Source: Symbiodinium natans (taxonomy: Eukaryota > Sar > Dinophyceae > Suessiales > Symbiodiniaceae). From it: a DNA stretch of 64,000 bases. The notes beneath the pieces were generated by a model. That model made no database searches. It had not been told where the DNA came from and saw only the letters and a program-made list of their open reading frames with translations. Of the stretch, positions 24,001 through 35,700 are shown piece after piece. The stretch covers positions 250,001 through 314,000 of the forward strand of contig CAJNDS010000491.1 of NCBI GenBank assembly GCA_905221605.1, read 5' to 3'. Each line of letters starts with the position of its first letter. Position 1 is the stretch's first letter. The translations under genes and the position numbers were made by a program.

Positions 24001-24478
24001 AGGCTTACACTCAGGTGTTCCTGGAGAGGATGGAGGCCTCATGCTTATCGATCCCAACTTCGTTCAATGCAGTGCGCGGATGAAGAAGATGACTCTCAAC
24101 AAGGTTTAGGGTTTAGGGTTTACGGCTTAGGGTTTAGGGTAGTGTCACACCCTTGCACGATAACACCCCATTCAACAAGCTCCGTTGCTTCCATCCAGAT
24201 GCCATCACAGCTTCCCCACGCAGCCCATTCTCAAGACGGGCCCATGTTCACTCTCAGCAAAGCAAGCAGCCCTCTAAATCATGGTTCTTCTTCAGGGTAC
24301 CCATGCTACCTTTCATATAAGGGCCTGTATACACATATCATAAGACAAGGGACCGTAGCTCAGGCAACCTACCATATAGGCTACATAGGCCACAATTCCA
24401 GTTGTTGACGATATGTTCTGGGAACACAAGCTCGCATCAACTGCTTCACTGTTATGGTGGACTGTTTTCGGCCTCCAC
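21030..24478. other. repeat-containing region without a supported gene
   Basis: It includes a loosely repeated unit at 21736-22260 (see findings) and a TTTAGGG tract at 24103-24140. Open frames up to 159 codons (23249-23728, minus) have no domain or splice support. Confidence 0.35.
24103..24140. repeat. interstitial TTTAGGG tract
   Basis: Five TTTAGGG-type units in a row with TTTACGG and CTTAGGG variants. A shorter tract in the opposite orientation lies at 17444-17467, and a fragment at 36740-36757. Confidence 0.8.
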
Positions 24479-25035
24479 CAAGTCGAGGCAGAACCCAGAA
24501 TTTGATGTCCACGGCACCTGCTGAAATCAGAATCTTCACACCTCCCTGCAAGTGCCATGTAACTTCTGCAATCACCAAGCACGCCAAGGCACGATGCACG
24601 TTGGGCGACAGTTCCAATTTCGTGCTTGCCTGTACCTTCACACACCCATGGATAATGGCGTAGCCAAGCTTTGAAATGGCAAAGGATGGGTGAGTACAAG
24701 TGGCACAGGGCACCTTGGACCCGTGGCCACACGCTTCCACAAGCGCATTCTGCGCTGCCCAATTCAGCTTGCCTGAGATTGACGAGGTCCCGGGCAGGTG
24801 TGTCAGCGAGAGAATGCTAGCGGGCTCTCTGCGCCCTGCAACTCTCAATGCATGGCCGGGTTACTCACAATCTCTGGCGTAATGGTGCCATTCAAGCTGA
24901 CAGTTCCCTCCACAACCTCTACAAGCAAACTGTTGGTGCTCTTGTGTCCGGTGGCACTCTCCAGAGCTGCTCTCAGGACATTTTGAGGCAGTGAGAAGGC
25001 CTGCGCGTCGCCTGCCACCCGGCCGCCAAAATTAC
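24479..25035 (-). CDS. five phased exons of an unidentified gene
   Basis: Exons: 25035-24869 (55 codons: AGDAQAFSLPQNVLRAALES, TGHKSTNSLLVEVVEGTVSL, NGTITPEI), 24767-24714 (LNWAAQNALVEACGHGSK), 24668-24636 (LGYAIIHGCVK), 24565-24542 (KLHGTCRE) and 24520-24479 (QVPWTSNSGFCLDL). Every internal junction is phase 0, and all donors are GT: GTGAGT, GTGCCC, GTACAG, GTGTGA and GTGGAG. That regularity is hard to get by chance. The first exon alternates hydrophobic and polar residues like beta-strands; the others are Cys- and Gly-containing. The family was not recognised. The gene may continue toward the membrane-protein exons at 14.5-17.7 kb on the same strand. Confidence 0.55.
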
Positions 25036-26603
25036 CTGCAACTCAGAGTCTCAGAGCTCTCAAGAGATCCAGAGATCTCAGAGAGCAGACAGGCTGAAGA
25101 AGGCATGGGGACAGTGGAGATGGAGGGAGTGAGGGGCATGAGGGGTCTCTCTAGTGACTGACTCCAGTGCTTCCCGAGCGGTATTCTGAAGTCTTCCACC
25201 CTCAACCCACAAACCAGCAATCGGGAAGTCAATGAGCAGTTGCGGACGCAGCGAGGCCAACGAAAGCTAGCAGCAAGTCTTGCCATACGGCGTTTGCTTT
25301 TGGGGAAGGCGAGCACTTGCTTCATTCAGGACGTAGCGTAGCGGCTCGTACCCTCTTGGCATCGTGGCTAACGCGCCAAGACCGCACCGCAAAGCACTCC
25401 ACATCACGGGCGAGCTGCTGTTTCGCAGCAAGTTTCAAACGCAAGGAAGAACGTATTCATGCACAGCTCTCAAGTTTTTCGCCAATCCAGCGTACGAAAA
25501 CTCACTGGGACTGTACCTCAAAAATCCGAAGCAGCGCGCTCTCGCAGTGGCACAGTGGCCTGATGTGTCACCTTCAGGCTGTTCAACCTAAATCTACCAT
25601 CCAGATACCACATGCCGTTCAAGCCCTCCTCAGTTACTGCACCACTCGAGTACCACTCAGAACGAATGGAGAAAGTACCAAGGAACAGATGCTCACCTTA
25701 AGGCCTTAGGGATCAACTGGGGGATCGGGGGAAAGGGGCCTGCAGCAAGTCATGGAGCGATGGCACACAGGGATCGTTTGGGACTGAGATGGAGTGAGCG
25801 GGCACTGCAAGAGTTCCCCGGCGGGGAACTAGAAAGATCAGCCTTCGAGACTTCGGAGCCTCTTTCCCGACACATCCTCCGGCCCTGTATGGCCTGCAAA
25901 ATCCAGGCGTTCCTCTCCCAGCGCCCCTATTGTCAGGCTCAGCGAGAGTGCCAAGAGCAGCGCTGGCATCGGGCCAGGTGACAGAATCGTGCTTGCCGTG
26001 CGGTTGCAGGATGTTGCAAGTTGCAAGATATGTCAAACAAGCTAAGGGGGCTTGCAGATGAGACGATTCTTAAGAGGTAGGGCTGGCGAGGGCGCCAAGC
26101 TACACCAGCATGCAAGTGTGCTCTCAGTGTTTTGTGAGTGTGAAACCCTGTACCCTCCTGTCCTACGAAGCAAAAAGAAGTGCTGTCGGCTCGGCTCATT
26201 CGCAGATATGCCACTCGTATGCCGGTAGTATGCCAGTGCATGCAGCCACTTTAGGGATCTTTAGGGTGCAGAGGATGTAGAGGCTCTGTTCGGGCAGCCT
26301 CTTGCAGCTTCCTTTCTCCTCACCAAACGAGTCCGTGCTGAGCACGATGGGCACGGCGAGCGGCTTTGGCTGCCAAGCCAGGAAAGATGCTGAGAGTGGT
26401 GACACGAGCCCAAGGCCAAAGGGGCCCATGTGGCCTAGAACACGGCCTGGCTAAGGAAGCCGGCAGGGCGAAGCTTGCGTCGCTCCTGGAGCTGCGGAAG
26501 GAGCAGGGCCAGGGCCACCTTAGAGGCACCAACCAAATTTGACCTCTAGGGTCAGCAATGTGGAGAAGGCAGCAAGGACATCAACAGTGTTAACAGTGGA
26601 TAC
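25036..26603. other. no supported gene
   Basis: Only short frames without convincing splice signals. This should include the 3' UTR of the gene ending at 26604. Confidence 0.35.
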
Positions 26604-28956
26604 TCAGCTCCCAGCAATGGGAGGCGGGCAGCCGGCAGTTGCAGGGGGGCCCACAGCGGGAGCGCCATAGGCAGCCTCTGGGGCATGGCCATGGTCGTGG
26701 CCATGGTCGTGGCCATGGTAGCCATGGTCGTAGCCATAGCCACCCTCGTAGTGGGCATCCTGGGGCTCAGAGGGCTTTGCTTCGAGAATGGCTCAGCAGG
26801 CAGCAGGGCTCATTCCCAGTCTCGGTATGTCTCGGTCGAGGCGCAGGTGCCATAGGATATCCCCCGTAGTCATCGTACTCGTCGCCCTTGTTGGTGCGCG
26901 CACACACACACACACTCACTCTGCGAGGATTTGCTTGGGTTCATGCTGGCCACTCTTGCCTGATCTTCTTCGCCTCTGCATTGTGCACCCGCACTTCGAG
27001 GAGTTTTCGAGGACGGGATGCTTGACATCAAGCAGGTGACAGATTTGCCTCCTCCTCGATGCTGATGTCAGTCCCGGGCTCTTCATCCTAAGTCACGAGA
27101 GCTCTTCGAGCAAAACTAGAGGTGCTGCAAGTACTGCCTCAGCCATCGAGCACGTGGAGGCCTCATTCTCCAGGCGAGCGATCTCAGCAGCTGTCTTCGC
27201 CTGCGATGTGCAGCCTTCTGTTCCTTTTTTGGGGTTTTCCGATAAAGTTCAATGATTCAAACCATCCCCTGAGGATCAATTGACTTCTTTGATAGGTACT
27301 GCTGCAACACAGCACACCTGCTCCAGCTTATTGATCTCCACCTGCCCACGTGAGCACGGAACAGCATGCAGCATTTCGAGACCGAAAGCTTCTCATCTCG
27401 CCCGATGCTAGCCACGATTCTCTCTGAATCCACCCCCCCAAACAAGCCTCCCTGGCCCTGCAGATCTCCCTCATCTCATCCTCGGGTTCCGGAAGATCCC
27501 TGAGTCAAGCTGCCGGATGGTGATCACAAGAGTCAAGGCAGTCCATTGCCCAAGGAAGAGAGGGAACTCTGCCAGCTGTATCATGCAGCCATGTCGATTC
27601 AAAACGAGAAGTAGCAGCGCAGCCTCCACTCCTTCAATACCTACTCCTACCACTCAGCTACGAATTGCTACTACTTCCAAACTGGCGACCGGGGCGGGCA
27701 CTTGCCCTCATCATACAGCGGGAGCTTGGCCTGAGCAGGAAAGCCAACACTGTGGAGGACGAAGGGCCTTCCGGCACGACCCTTTGCCCCCTTGCTATCT
27801 TCCACTTCTCGTGTGCTCTTGCATCAATGTATTCAGGGCATCCATGGGCTCTCCCTTGCAGGCGATGGAGGAGCACCGTCGAGCCTCCAGTGACTTGGAG
27901 AGGATGTTGACTTTGTTAATCAACTGCCTCGGGTTTGGCAGCAAATCCGTTCTGCACACCTTGCTGGATGCTTTCCTCGCACAGTCTGCCTCGTTCTCAA
28001 CGGCCATCATCAGAATTCTCTGAAGGAGAGGAGCACAGGTCACACATCAGCACATCGCAGCCGATGCCTCGTCTTCTCCTTCGCCAAAATGTTCTGGCCT
28101 TCATTGTTGACCTCATCAGTTGCCCTGCATTTGGGCCATCGGACAGCGCAGCTCTGAGGTCGGGGCGAGCAGAAGCGGGGGTCCTTCTCCAAATCCGGCC
28201 TCCTCGGGGGCCCCCTCTTCAGGGACCCCCTCTTCGAAAACCCCCTCCTCAGGGACCTCCTCATCGTACAGTGGAGGCTCCTCCGTCTCAGCCTTCAAAA
28301 GCAATGATCACTCCTCTGCTAGCCCTTGCACCTTTCTTGCCCAGAAAAAGTGCTTGTCTGAACTGTCCTAACACAAGCGGAGGACCGCCTCGAGAGGCTC
28401 CGGTGCGGGCAGGCCAGCACCCGCTCCCTCCACGTCAAGGCCAGCCCCGTCACCTGGTATATGCATGAAGGCAAGAGAAGCAAAGGCACCCAACATTGCC
28501 CAACTCTATTCAACATCTTGGCAGCCTTCATCAAGCGCGTCCTGCTCACCGAGGTCAGCTCCCTCCGGACCCTTGGGTGGAGGCATCCCGTAGGGATCAC
28601 TGTACGGATCCCCATAATAGGGATCCCCACCATAACCCCCAGGTTGTGCACCTGCAGGGCTTCCATAACCGTGATGTCCTCCATGCCCGCCCTGGCTGCC
28701 GTAGCCGCCGCCTCCACTGTACCCACCCCTACCATACCCACCACTGTATCCACCCCTACCACCACCACCATCGTACCCGCCGCCACTGTACCCGCCACCA
28801 TCGTACCCGCCGCCACCGTACCTGCCACCACCGTATCCATCACCCCCGTACCCGCCATACCCGCCGCCACCACCATGGTACCCAGCGCTGCCACCACCAT
28901 TCACGGCTGGTGTAGCTGGTGCAGGGCCGGGACCGGGAGCGCTACTGAAGCTGCTC
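26604..28956 (-). CDS. multi-exon gene for a low-complexity protein: Gly/Tyr-rich start, acidic middle, His/Gly-rich tail
   Basis: Phased exons: 28956-28550 (135 codons, APGPGPAPATPAVNGGG then repeated GGYGG/GGGYDGG units), 28453-28375 (DGAGLDVEGAGAGLPAPEPL), 28357-28330 (QALFLGKKG; GC donor) and from 28292 an acidic repeat (YDEEVPEEGVFEEGVPEEGA). Next come 28111 to about 28050 (VNNEGQNILAKEKTRHRL), 28019-27960 (RILMMAVENEADCARKASSK), 27923-27885 (LINKVNILSKSLE), 27854-27819 (GEPMDALNTLMQ) and 27730-27706 (AKLPLYDE; donor GCAAGT). Helical pieces follow: 27341-27318 (VEINKLEQ) and 27200-27097 (AKTAAEIARLENEASTCSMA). The last exon 26759-26604 reads DAHYEGGYGYDHGYHGHDHG and ends in TGA. Breaks in phase remain after 28292 and after 27706, so more exons are missing or two genes are present. 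Histidine repeats could bind metal (inference). Confidence 0.6.
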
Positions 28957-31356
28957 CTGCCGCAACCGCAAAATTAGCAAACAGAAGCTGAAGATGGCTA
29001 CAAGGAAGCAAAGATGAAACACGTGCTGGCTCCAGTTTCGAAAGGTGGCCCCACGAGCGGAACCCTGCTGGCTTCCGTGCGGCTCGGACAGGAGGGAAAT
29101 CAGCAGCTGAGAAGCCTTGCCGATCTACACAGCACACTTCTTGCTTGTTCCTTCCATGCCGGCAAAAAGCACTGCAACACCCCGATGCCTTCGGCATGGA
29201 TTGAAAGGGCGAACGCTGGTGCAGGAGGAACGTACCGTGATAATCTCAAGCAATGATACACTCACATGCACACATGTGCCCCCTAGACAGTAGATTGGCC
29301 CGCGGTTCGTGCATGGCATGCGAACACATGTGATTCGAGCTGCGTGGCTTGAATGGCACTGGCGCAACACCGCGGCACCACAGCCATGCAGGACACGCAG
29401 CACTCCGGACTCCAGAAAATAAAGAAATCCATCATCATCCTGAAGTCAACCCCTTCCCATGGCAACGCATACTTCGTACACAAGCGAGACGATACTCTAG
29501 CGGGTGAAACAACTGCCCACGGATTGACACATCCGTGCACGCACTGCATCTCATGGCAGCCTACACTGAAAGCTCGAACATGTTAAGCTCAGCTATTCAC
29601 TCGATTGCAACACACATCGTCGTGGACTATGTCATCTTGACACGCCTAGTCTTAGATGCTCTTGGGTCATCTGCGCGTTATCAGGTACATCATGACCAGG
29701 GCACCGACCTGTGCAGCTGCTTGTTCTCACTGTCACCATGAACCAGGACACTATATCACTCCATGCCGGGGTCCCAACAACACTGCCGCCGGCGATGTAC
29801 TCCCCTCGCTTCAGCACAGGCCGATCCTCCTTGCGGTTCGGATCGTGCGTGACGGCCACCTGCCCACACAACTTATCATTTCTGGCATAAAGCATGGCTT
29901 CGGAGCATCTGGGGTCCTGGCATACACAGAGACAAGGCTTCCTCCAAAGCAGAGAAGAGCCCCGGCCACCAGCAGCACTCTGGCCTTATGGAATCTGAAC
30001 TTGGCCAAGTCGGGTGTAAACGGTGGCGACTTTGCTTTGAGCAAGGCACGTCCGCCATCATGGGCTCCAGCTTCCTTGACTCCTCCAATCTTGCAACTTG
30101 CTCTTTACGGCTCTTTGAATGCTCATGCGCTTTAGTGCTCTTCAAGGCTCTTTAACGCTCTTTAAGGCTCTTTCATGCTCTTTAGCGCCTCCTAACGCTC
30201 TTTACCGCTCTTTTGAATGCTCTTTAACTTAGCTGACTTCTGAGCCCCTCCAAAAAGTTTAACTTTTGGGCTCCTTGTTGTAGTTTCTACGAAAACCGAA
30301 AAGGTTGAAGTCCTAAGAGCCAGAAGAAAGCCAAGTTGATGCTCTTGAATGTCCCTTGACTTTTTCGGCAAGTGCTACAGCTGCTACGGTCCTGACCAGT
30401 CTCGCCATGCGGAAATCTGCACTTGCCTGACCCACTGCAGCTTCAACTTTAAAGCTTCTGGACCTTGAGCACAAGCAAGTTTAAAGTTTTGGCCCTTGAG
30501 GCCTTGATGTTGTCCCTCGCTGGGTGAAGGCAGCCGCGAGGGCCTCGAGGAGGCCGAGGACTTTTCGTGTTCGTCCTGAGCTGATCCTTTTTGCGCAGAG
30601 ACTCTCCAGAAACCAGCCTTATGCTGCGCGTTGCACTCAGGATGTCTACTTTCTCATGCTGGCCAAGCATCCCTTTGCCCAGAGGCTAATCGAGCCCGCA
30701 TAAGGGCATCACTGGGAAAGCTCCCCACGATGGGCATGCCCGGGGCACAGGTTCGATCCAGCATCGGCAGCGTCCTGCGCCGTGTACCACCCCCACCATC
30801 CCCCCTCCCCCTGTTTGCCAATGGTTGCCCACCATCGCCGGACGACCATTGCTACAGCTGCTACACCCCTGTCCTTGCCGTTTGTCCAAGCCCAAGCCGC
30901 CTCTGGCTCGCCTTGGCATCTCGGGAAAGGTTCGCAAAGCGGATCAGAGAAGTTTCAAGAAGCAACGCAACCGATTGGGTAAGCTTCGGGCTGCAACTAG
31001 CCGCCACATGGCCGGCCACACTTGGAGGAGTGGAGCCGAGAGCAAGCTGCCCGGACGGGTTACACGATGCTATGCTGACTAAACTGCCGTCAGCACTTAT
31101 CCGTATAGCATCTCGAGCAATTTCGAATGAATGGCAATTCCCCTAACCGCTTGGTGCTTTCGTGCTCTCAACATTTGGTGACAAGAACTTCCTGGCCCTC
31201 TAGAGGCTCCAGTAAATCATATAACTCCTAGTCGGCTCTCCAAGCGGATGCCAGAGGCTTTCAACACGCCTACACAAGCATCGCGGCACTGTGCTTCCGC
31301 GGCTTTTCTGGAGCTGTCTGAGAACGCACGGTAGCGAAATGCAGCAGGACCCGAGA
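28957..31356. other. no supported gene; short tandem repeat at 30100-30235
   Basis: The stretch 30100-30235 repeats a 12-14 nt unit close to GCTCTTTAACG about nine times with drift. Open frames here are short. The 3' UTR of the MFS gene should lie just below 31357. Confidence 0.35.
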
Positions 31357-32762
31357 CTATTTCTCATCCTGCGCATCCCAATCTACAGGCGTTGCATCAT
31401 AAAGCAACGTGTACACTGCCCATCCTACAACATAGAGAGCTATGGATGGCAAGAAAATTGCTTGCGACCACGATCCGGTTGCTTTGAGCATGTAGCCGGC
31501 ATAAGCATTCGAACATACACCCGCCAACGCTCCGAATGTGGTCGAGATTGCATTGACCAGAGCACTGTACTTCGCGCTCAAGTCAGCATGGCTGGAGTAG
31601 AGACCAGCATACGAACAAGCACCAGATGCGATGCCGAAGGTAAGCAACACGATGGGCATGAGCGACCCTGGCTCCACATTCCCAGTGGTGGCTAACAACC
31701 CAAGCATCAGGCAAGGAATGAAGAAGCCCACACTTTGGAAGAGCTTCCGGACCGATGTGAGGTCCATGCCATTGCCATGGAGATTGTCGGCCAAGATCCC
31801 GCTCCCTGCCGCCACAGCAACAGCACAAACACTGGGGATGACGGTGATCTCGCTACTGCCTTCCAAATTGTATCCGAGGGCTTGGTTCAGATAGGTTGGG
31901 GTCCACGTTAGCAGTGCATATCCACCCCAGTCATGACAGAAATGCGCCACAACCACGCCCCAAAGCTGCGGCGTACTGAGGATGGACAGCCAGGGGATGG
32001 GCTCGTCATTTTCCACGGTCGCACTCCCCTCCCGGTCTTTGCCCTTGACCAGCCAGATCCAGGCCCAAAGCAGGCCCAGGAATCCAAAAGAATAGAACAT
32101 GGCCTGCCAGCCAAAACCACCAATGACGACGGGAGCCAGTAACAAGCCGGCAATCGAACCAGTCGTCTTTCCACTGCCCAGCGTCGAAACCGCCCGGCTG
32201 CGCTCGGATTCCGGTACCCAAGTGGCCACCATCCGAAGGCCAGCAGCAGGAGCCAAGCCTTCGCCTATCCCAACAAGAACACGGCTTGCGATGAACACCT
32301 GCAAGCCAGCAATTAGCGCCTGCATCTTGTACTGGCCTGAACATGCTAAGCCTCAGCATGCTAAAGACCTGGCCTGCGTGGAGACATTGGCAGCCAGTGG
32401 TGCCAGCATCGTTGCGCAGGACCAAAGCGTCACGGCGAACAGGAGCACTCGCTTGCCGCCTGGCCAAATCCCCGAGGCTTTCAGGTAACAGTCTCTTGCA
32501 TGTCGCCACAAACATCTCTTGCTGAGCTTCAGGCCATATCGCGTCGCTAGAAAGCCACCAATAATCTGGGTTGCGGCATAGCCCCAAAATATGGAGCTCT
32601 GTATCACGCCTGCCAAGTAGGTGCCACGACAAGAACACACAGCTTGTTCATGGTCCATGCTGTGTCGGAAGACCTTCATCGGCCGAATCCCAGCCCATCT
32701 GCTCTGCCATAGGCAAGATGGCAACGGACATGTTCACTTTATCCATTTGCCAGATGACATAC
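31357..32762 (-). CDS. SLC17-like major facilitator transporter (anion:cation symporter type), N-terminus missing
   Basis: Exons: 32762-32674 (YVIWQMDKVNMSVAILPMAE then QMGWDSADE), 32609-32535 (GVIQSSIFWGYAATQIIGGF then LATRY), 32459-32374 (GKRVLLFAVTLWSCATMLAP then LAANVSTQ) and one long exon 32319-31357 of 320 codons ending at TAG/TAA-type stop. Phases fit at all three introns; donors are GT, GC and GC. D-x-VNMSVAILPM followed by G-V-I-Q-S-S-x-F-W-G-Y and G-x-x-A-T-R-Y-G is the signature of the SLC17/plant ANTR family, whose members move phosphate, organic anions or vesicular substrates. The long exon carries GIGEGLAPAAGLRMVATWVP and about eight further membrane helices. A probable 5' exon (32885-33033, SSFGRRSIVLGFCLFIF) supplies the first helix, but its junction reads a TAA unless an unusual donor is used. 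Substrate cannot be told. Confidence 0.9.
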
Positions 32763-35700
32763 CTGTGCAGTCCACTGGTCGTTGTTGCGAATGAACTGTC
32801 GAACAAAGTCTTTACGACTCTCTACCAAGGAGGTTCTACCAAGGCACGCAGCAGCGACAAGCAAAACCTTAGAAGATGAACAAGCAAAAGCCCAACACAA
32901 TGCTGCGTCTGCCAAAGCTTGACATCACCAAGTCTGGGACTATCAGGTTGCGCTCATTTGGCTCATCTGGAGGCTCCTTCACCTCTGTGACTTCGGGAGA
33001 CTTAAGTGTCTCAACCGCCTCCACCGTTGTGGACCAGACCTGTTCCACAGGTACATTGTTCTCGCACTCGCTATCACTCGCTATCACTCGCTCGAGCTTA
33101 CTTGCACCTCACTCAACAACACTCTGCGCGTGTCTCTTCCTAGGCGGTCGTTGCAGTTTCACTGCTCCTGTTCATCTAAGGGGCACGTCGGAACCGATAG
33201 GACGTCTTGCTCCGGCAGTGTCTCCCAGCATGGCAAGCGCCGATACCAAGGCTAATTCCCAGCACACCTTGCATTTGCAGACGTTTGCAAGCTTGCAGGA
33301 TCTCATGCAGTGGACAATGGGAACACGAACAGAAGAGAATGGGAGCCTGAAGACTGCAAAGCGCTGGCCCTGGATGCTCTAGAATTTGCCGCGCCATCCT
33401 TGCTTGCATCGAGCACCAAAAACTGCCACACTCTGACACCGCCTTCGTCCACTCACACTGGGGCCGCAGCCCGAGCAGCAGCCCGAGCAGCCCGAGCCGT
33501 AGCTTGCAGCACCCGAGGGTGCGCAGGCCGAGCATGCCAGGTAAGTTGCTGGAGCGCTGCCATCCCCCAACAAGCCACTGCTATTGGATCGCAGCTTTCT
33601 GCTGTCTTACACCGACACCACCCGTGAACCTACCGTCCCTGAGCCAGCGTTCTAGACCCAGCGCCTCCATGCCTGTCCTGGATCTAACACTCTGCAAGTG
33701 TCCTGTTAGGATCTACCCTTGAGCTGATGAACGAACGCTCTTCTTCCTGCTTTACAGGCTTTACAACACAGAGCACACGTTGTCATTCCGTGGCTGGGCG
33801 GGCGGAGGGCTTAAGGCTTACAGAGCTTCAGCCGGCTATTCGGTTTCGGACTTGGGGCTTTCAAATTATGAGAATGGTCAAGAAGGCTTGTCCGTTTACA
33901 GCAACTGGTGTGTAGATTGCCAATGTTACGTTGAAGTAAACTTCCCGTATCAAACGGTCGTCTGACCGATTCGAAAGTATGCAAGGGAGCTAAACTTCCC
34001 TTGTAAGCGAGCAGTGTTTTCCACAGTTTTTGGCGAAAGGTGGACATTCGTTTACCTGCTACTGACCACTTCAGGTGGTCTTGGACCAACAGCATGCTCC
34101 ATGCCTAAACTCGACATGTTTCGACCCTGAGCTCTTCGTCCGTCTGACTTGGTCACACGTCAGAATTACTCTCAATGTCGGAAAAGAAAGACATGGGCAA
34201 CTTTGCACATGTTGCGTCTGGTGTGCTTGCATCAGTATGGCCTGCAGGCACGCCAGGATGGTTGCGGACCCAAGAGAGACTGACTGTCTTGTTTGGCATC
34301 CAATGTCCGCAGACGTGCATGATCGATTCAGAAAATCGCATAAACGGAGTAGAGAAGGAAGAACTGATGTAAAAACAGCATATCACGCTCCTCCAACCGG
34401 GGGGGGGGGGGTTACGGGGGTTTGGGGTGTGGGGGAAGGGGGGAAGGAGCCCAAATCCAGGACTGCTTGTTGTCGGCCAGGCCGAGGCGAATTTGCCTGC
34501 TGACACCAGGAGGAACTTTAGCAACAACTTCATGACAACATCTTGTAAGGCACTAGCTTCGTGAGTGATCTACAGGCAGGACAGCCGAGCAGCTGAAGTG
34601 CGAGTTAGGTTGCAACTCGGAAGGCGGGGTCGAGTATACATCACGTTACATAACCGTCCAGTGTGCATCCGTTTGGCTAAGCAGCGCGGTCGTTGGATCT
34701 TGCACACCAAGGATTCCGTCGATCCCATCTTGGTGCAGCACGCCCGGGATGTGACTCGGCTTTGGAGGTGGGGCGATGCGTTACGACAACTCCGCAGCTG
34801 AAGCAGCAGCGGGTACCTGTTTGTCTTCAGTGCACTCCATGGCCTGGGTCTTGCCACATTTTTGAATTAAATTCCTTCTCTACAATGTTTATGTGATTTT
34901 CTGAATCGAGCGCGAGCGTATACGGACATTGGATGCCAAATGGAGTAGGGTTTTAAACCGTTCTGTTTGGCATCTACTGCCCGTTGATATTTTGACATTT
35001 TTGTTTGAATATCTCAACATGCACGTTCCATGTCCGGCAGTTTTGGGCTCGATTTGCTTTGGGGGCACCGCGGCCTCGTGAGAGTTTTGCTTTCCCGCCA
35101 CCATCCCCTTGCACTTGTCTAGGCGGTTGTGTGTGTGCGTGTGCTTAATCGTTGCTTTCGACCCCGAAATCCGACTTGATCGAAGAACTATGGTGCAGGG
35201 GCGTAGGTCGTTACCTTCGGCGCACGTTGTGGTCGATCTTTGGGCTCCGGGTTCGATTGGCGCCGATTTGGTTTTCAAGAGAAAAAAGGAGAATCGGATT
35301 CATTACTTGCTGCCAAACTCGCTAGGGCAAGCGTTTGCAATTAAACTAGGTCAGACTCTGCAGAATCATGCATCTGAAGTTTGCTGCTGTGGAGCTGCTG
35401 TTGCGTGGCAGTGCCGCTGCTGAACGCATGTGCTTAGAAAACCACCAAAAGAAGCGGAAACTGCTGCACAAATCATTCTAATGCTGCGGCTGGACGAGAA
35501 GATGCATGATGCAAAAACCTGTGAAGTTCAGGTAAAAAGGCTAGAAAAATTAGCTACAATTTGTGAGGCATGTTGCCCTCTCTGTTTACTCCTTTTGTTT
35601 GCCTTACTTTTTTTGTACATTTCATGCATACTGTTGGTGAACGAATGAAATATGCCAATGTTCTTCCTTCGTTTCTTTCTCTCGCTTCTTGCTGGCAAGG

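Noticed and set aside
28319-28900. 193-codon minus frame and plus frames full of Thr/Val or His
   Set aside because: Frame shadows of the Gly/Tyr-rich repeat exon.
32006-32638. 210-codon minus frame in the transporter
   Set aside because: Out of frame with the conserved SLC17 exons and crosses their introns.
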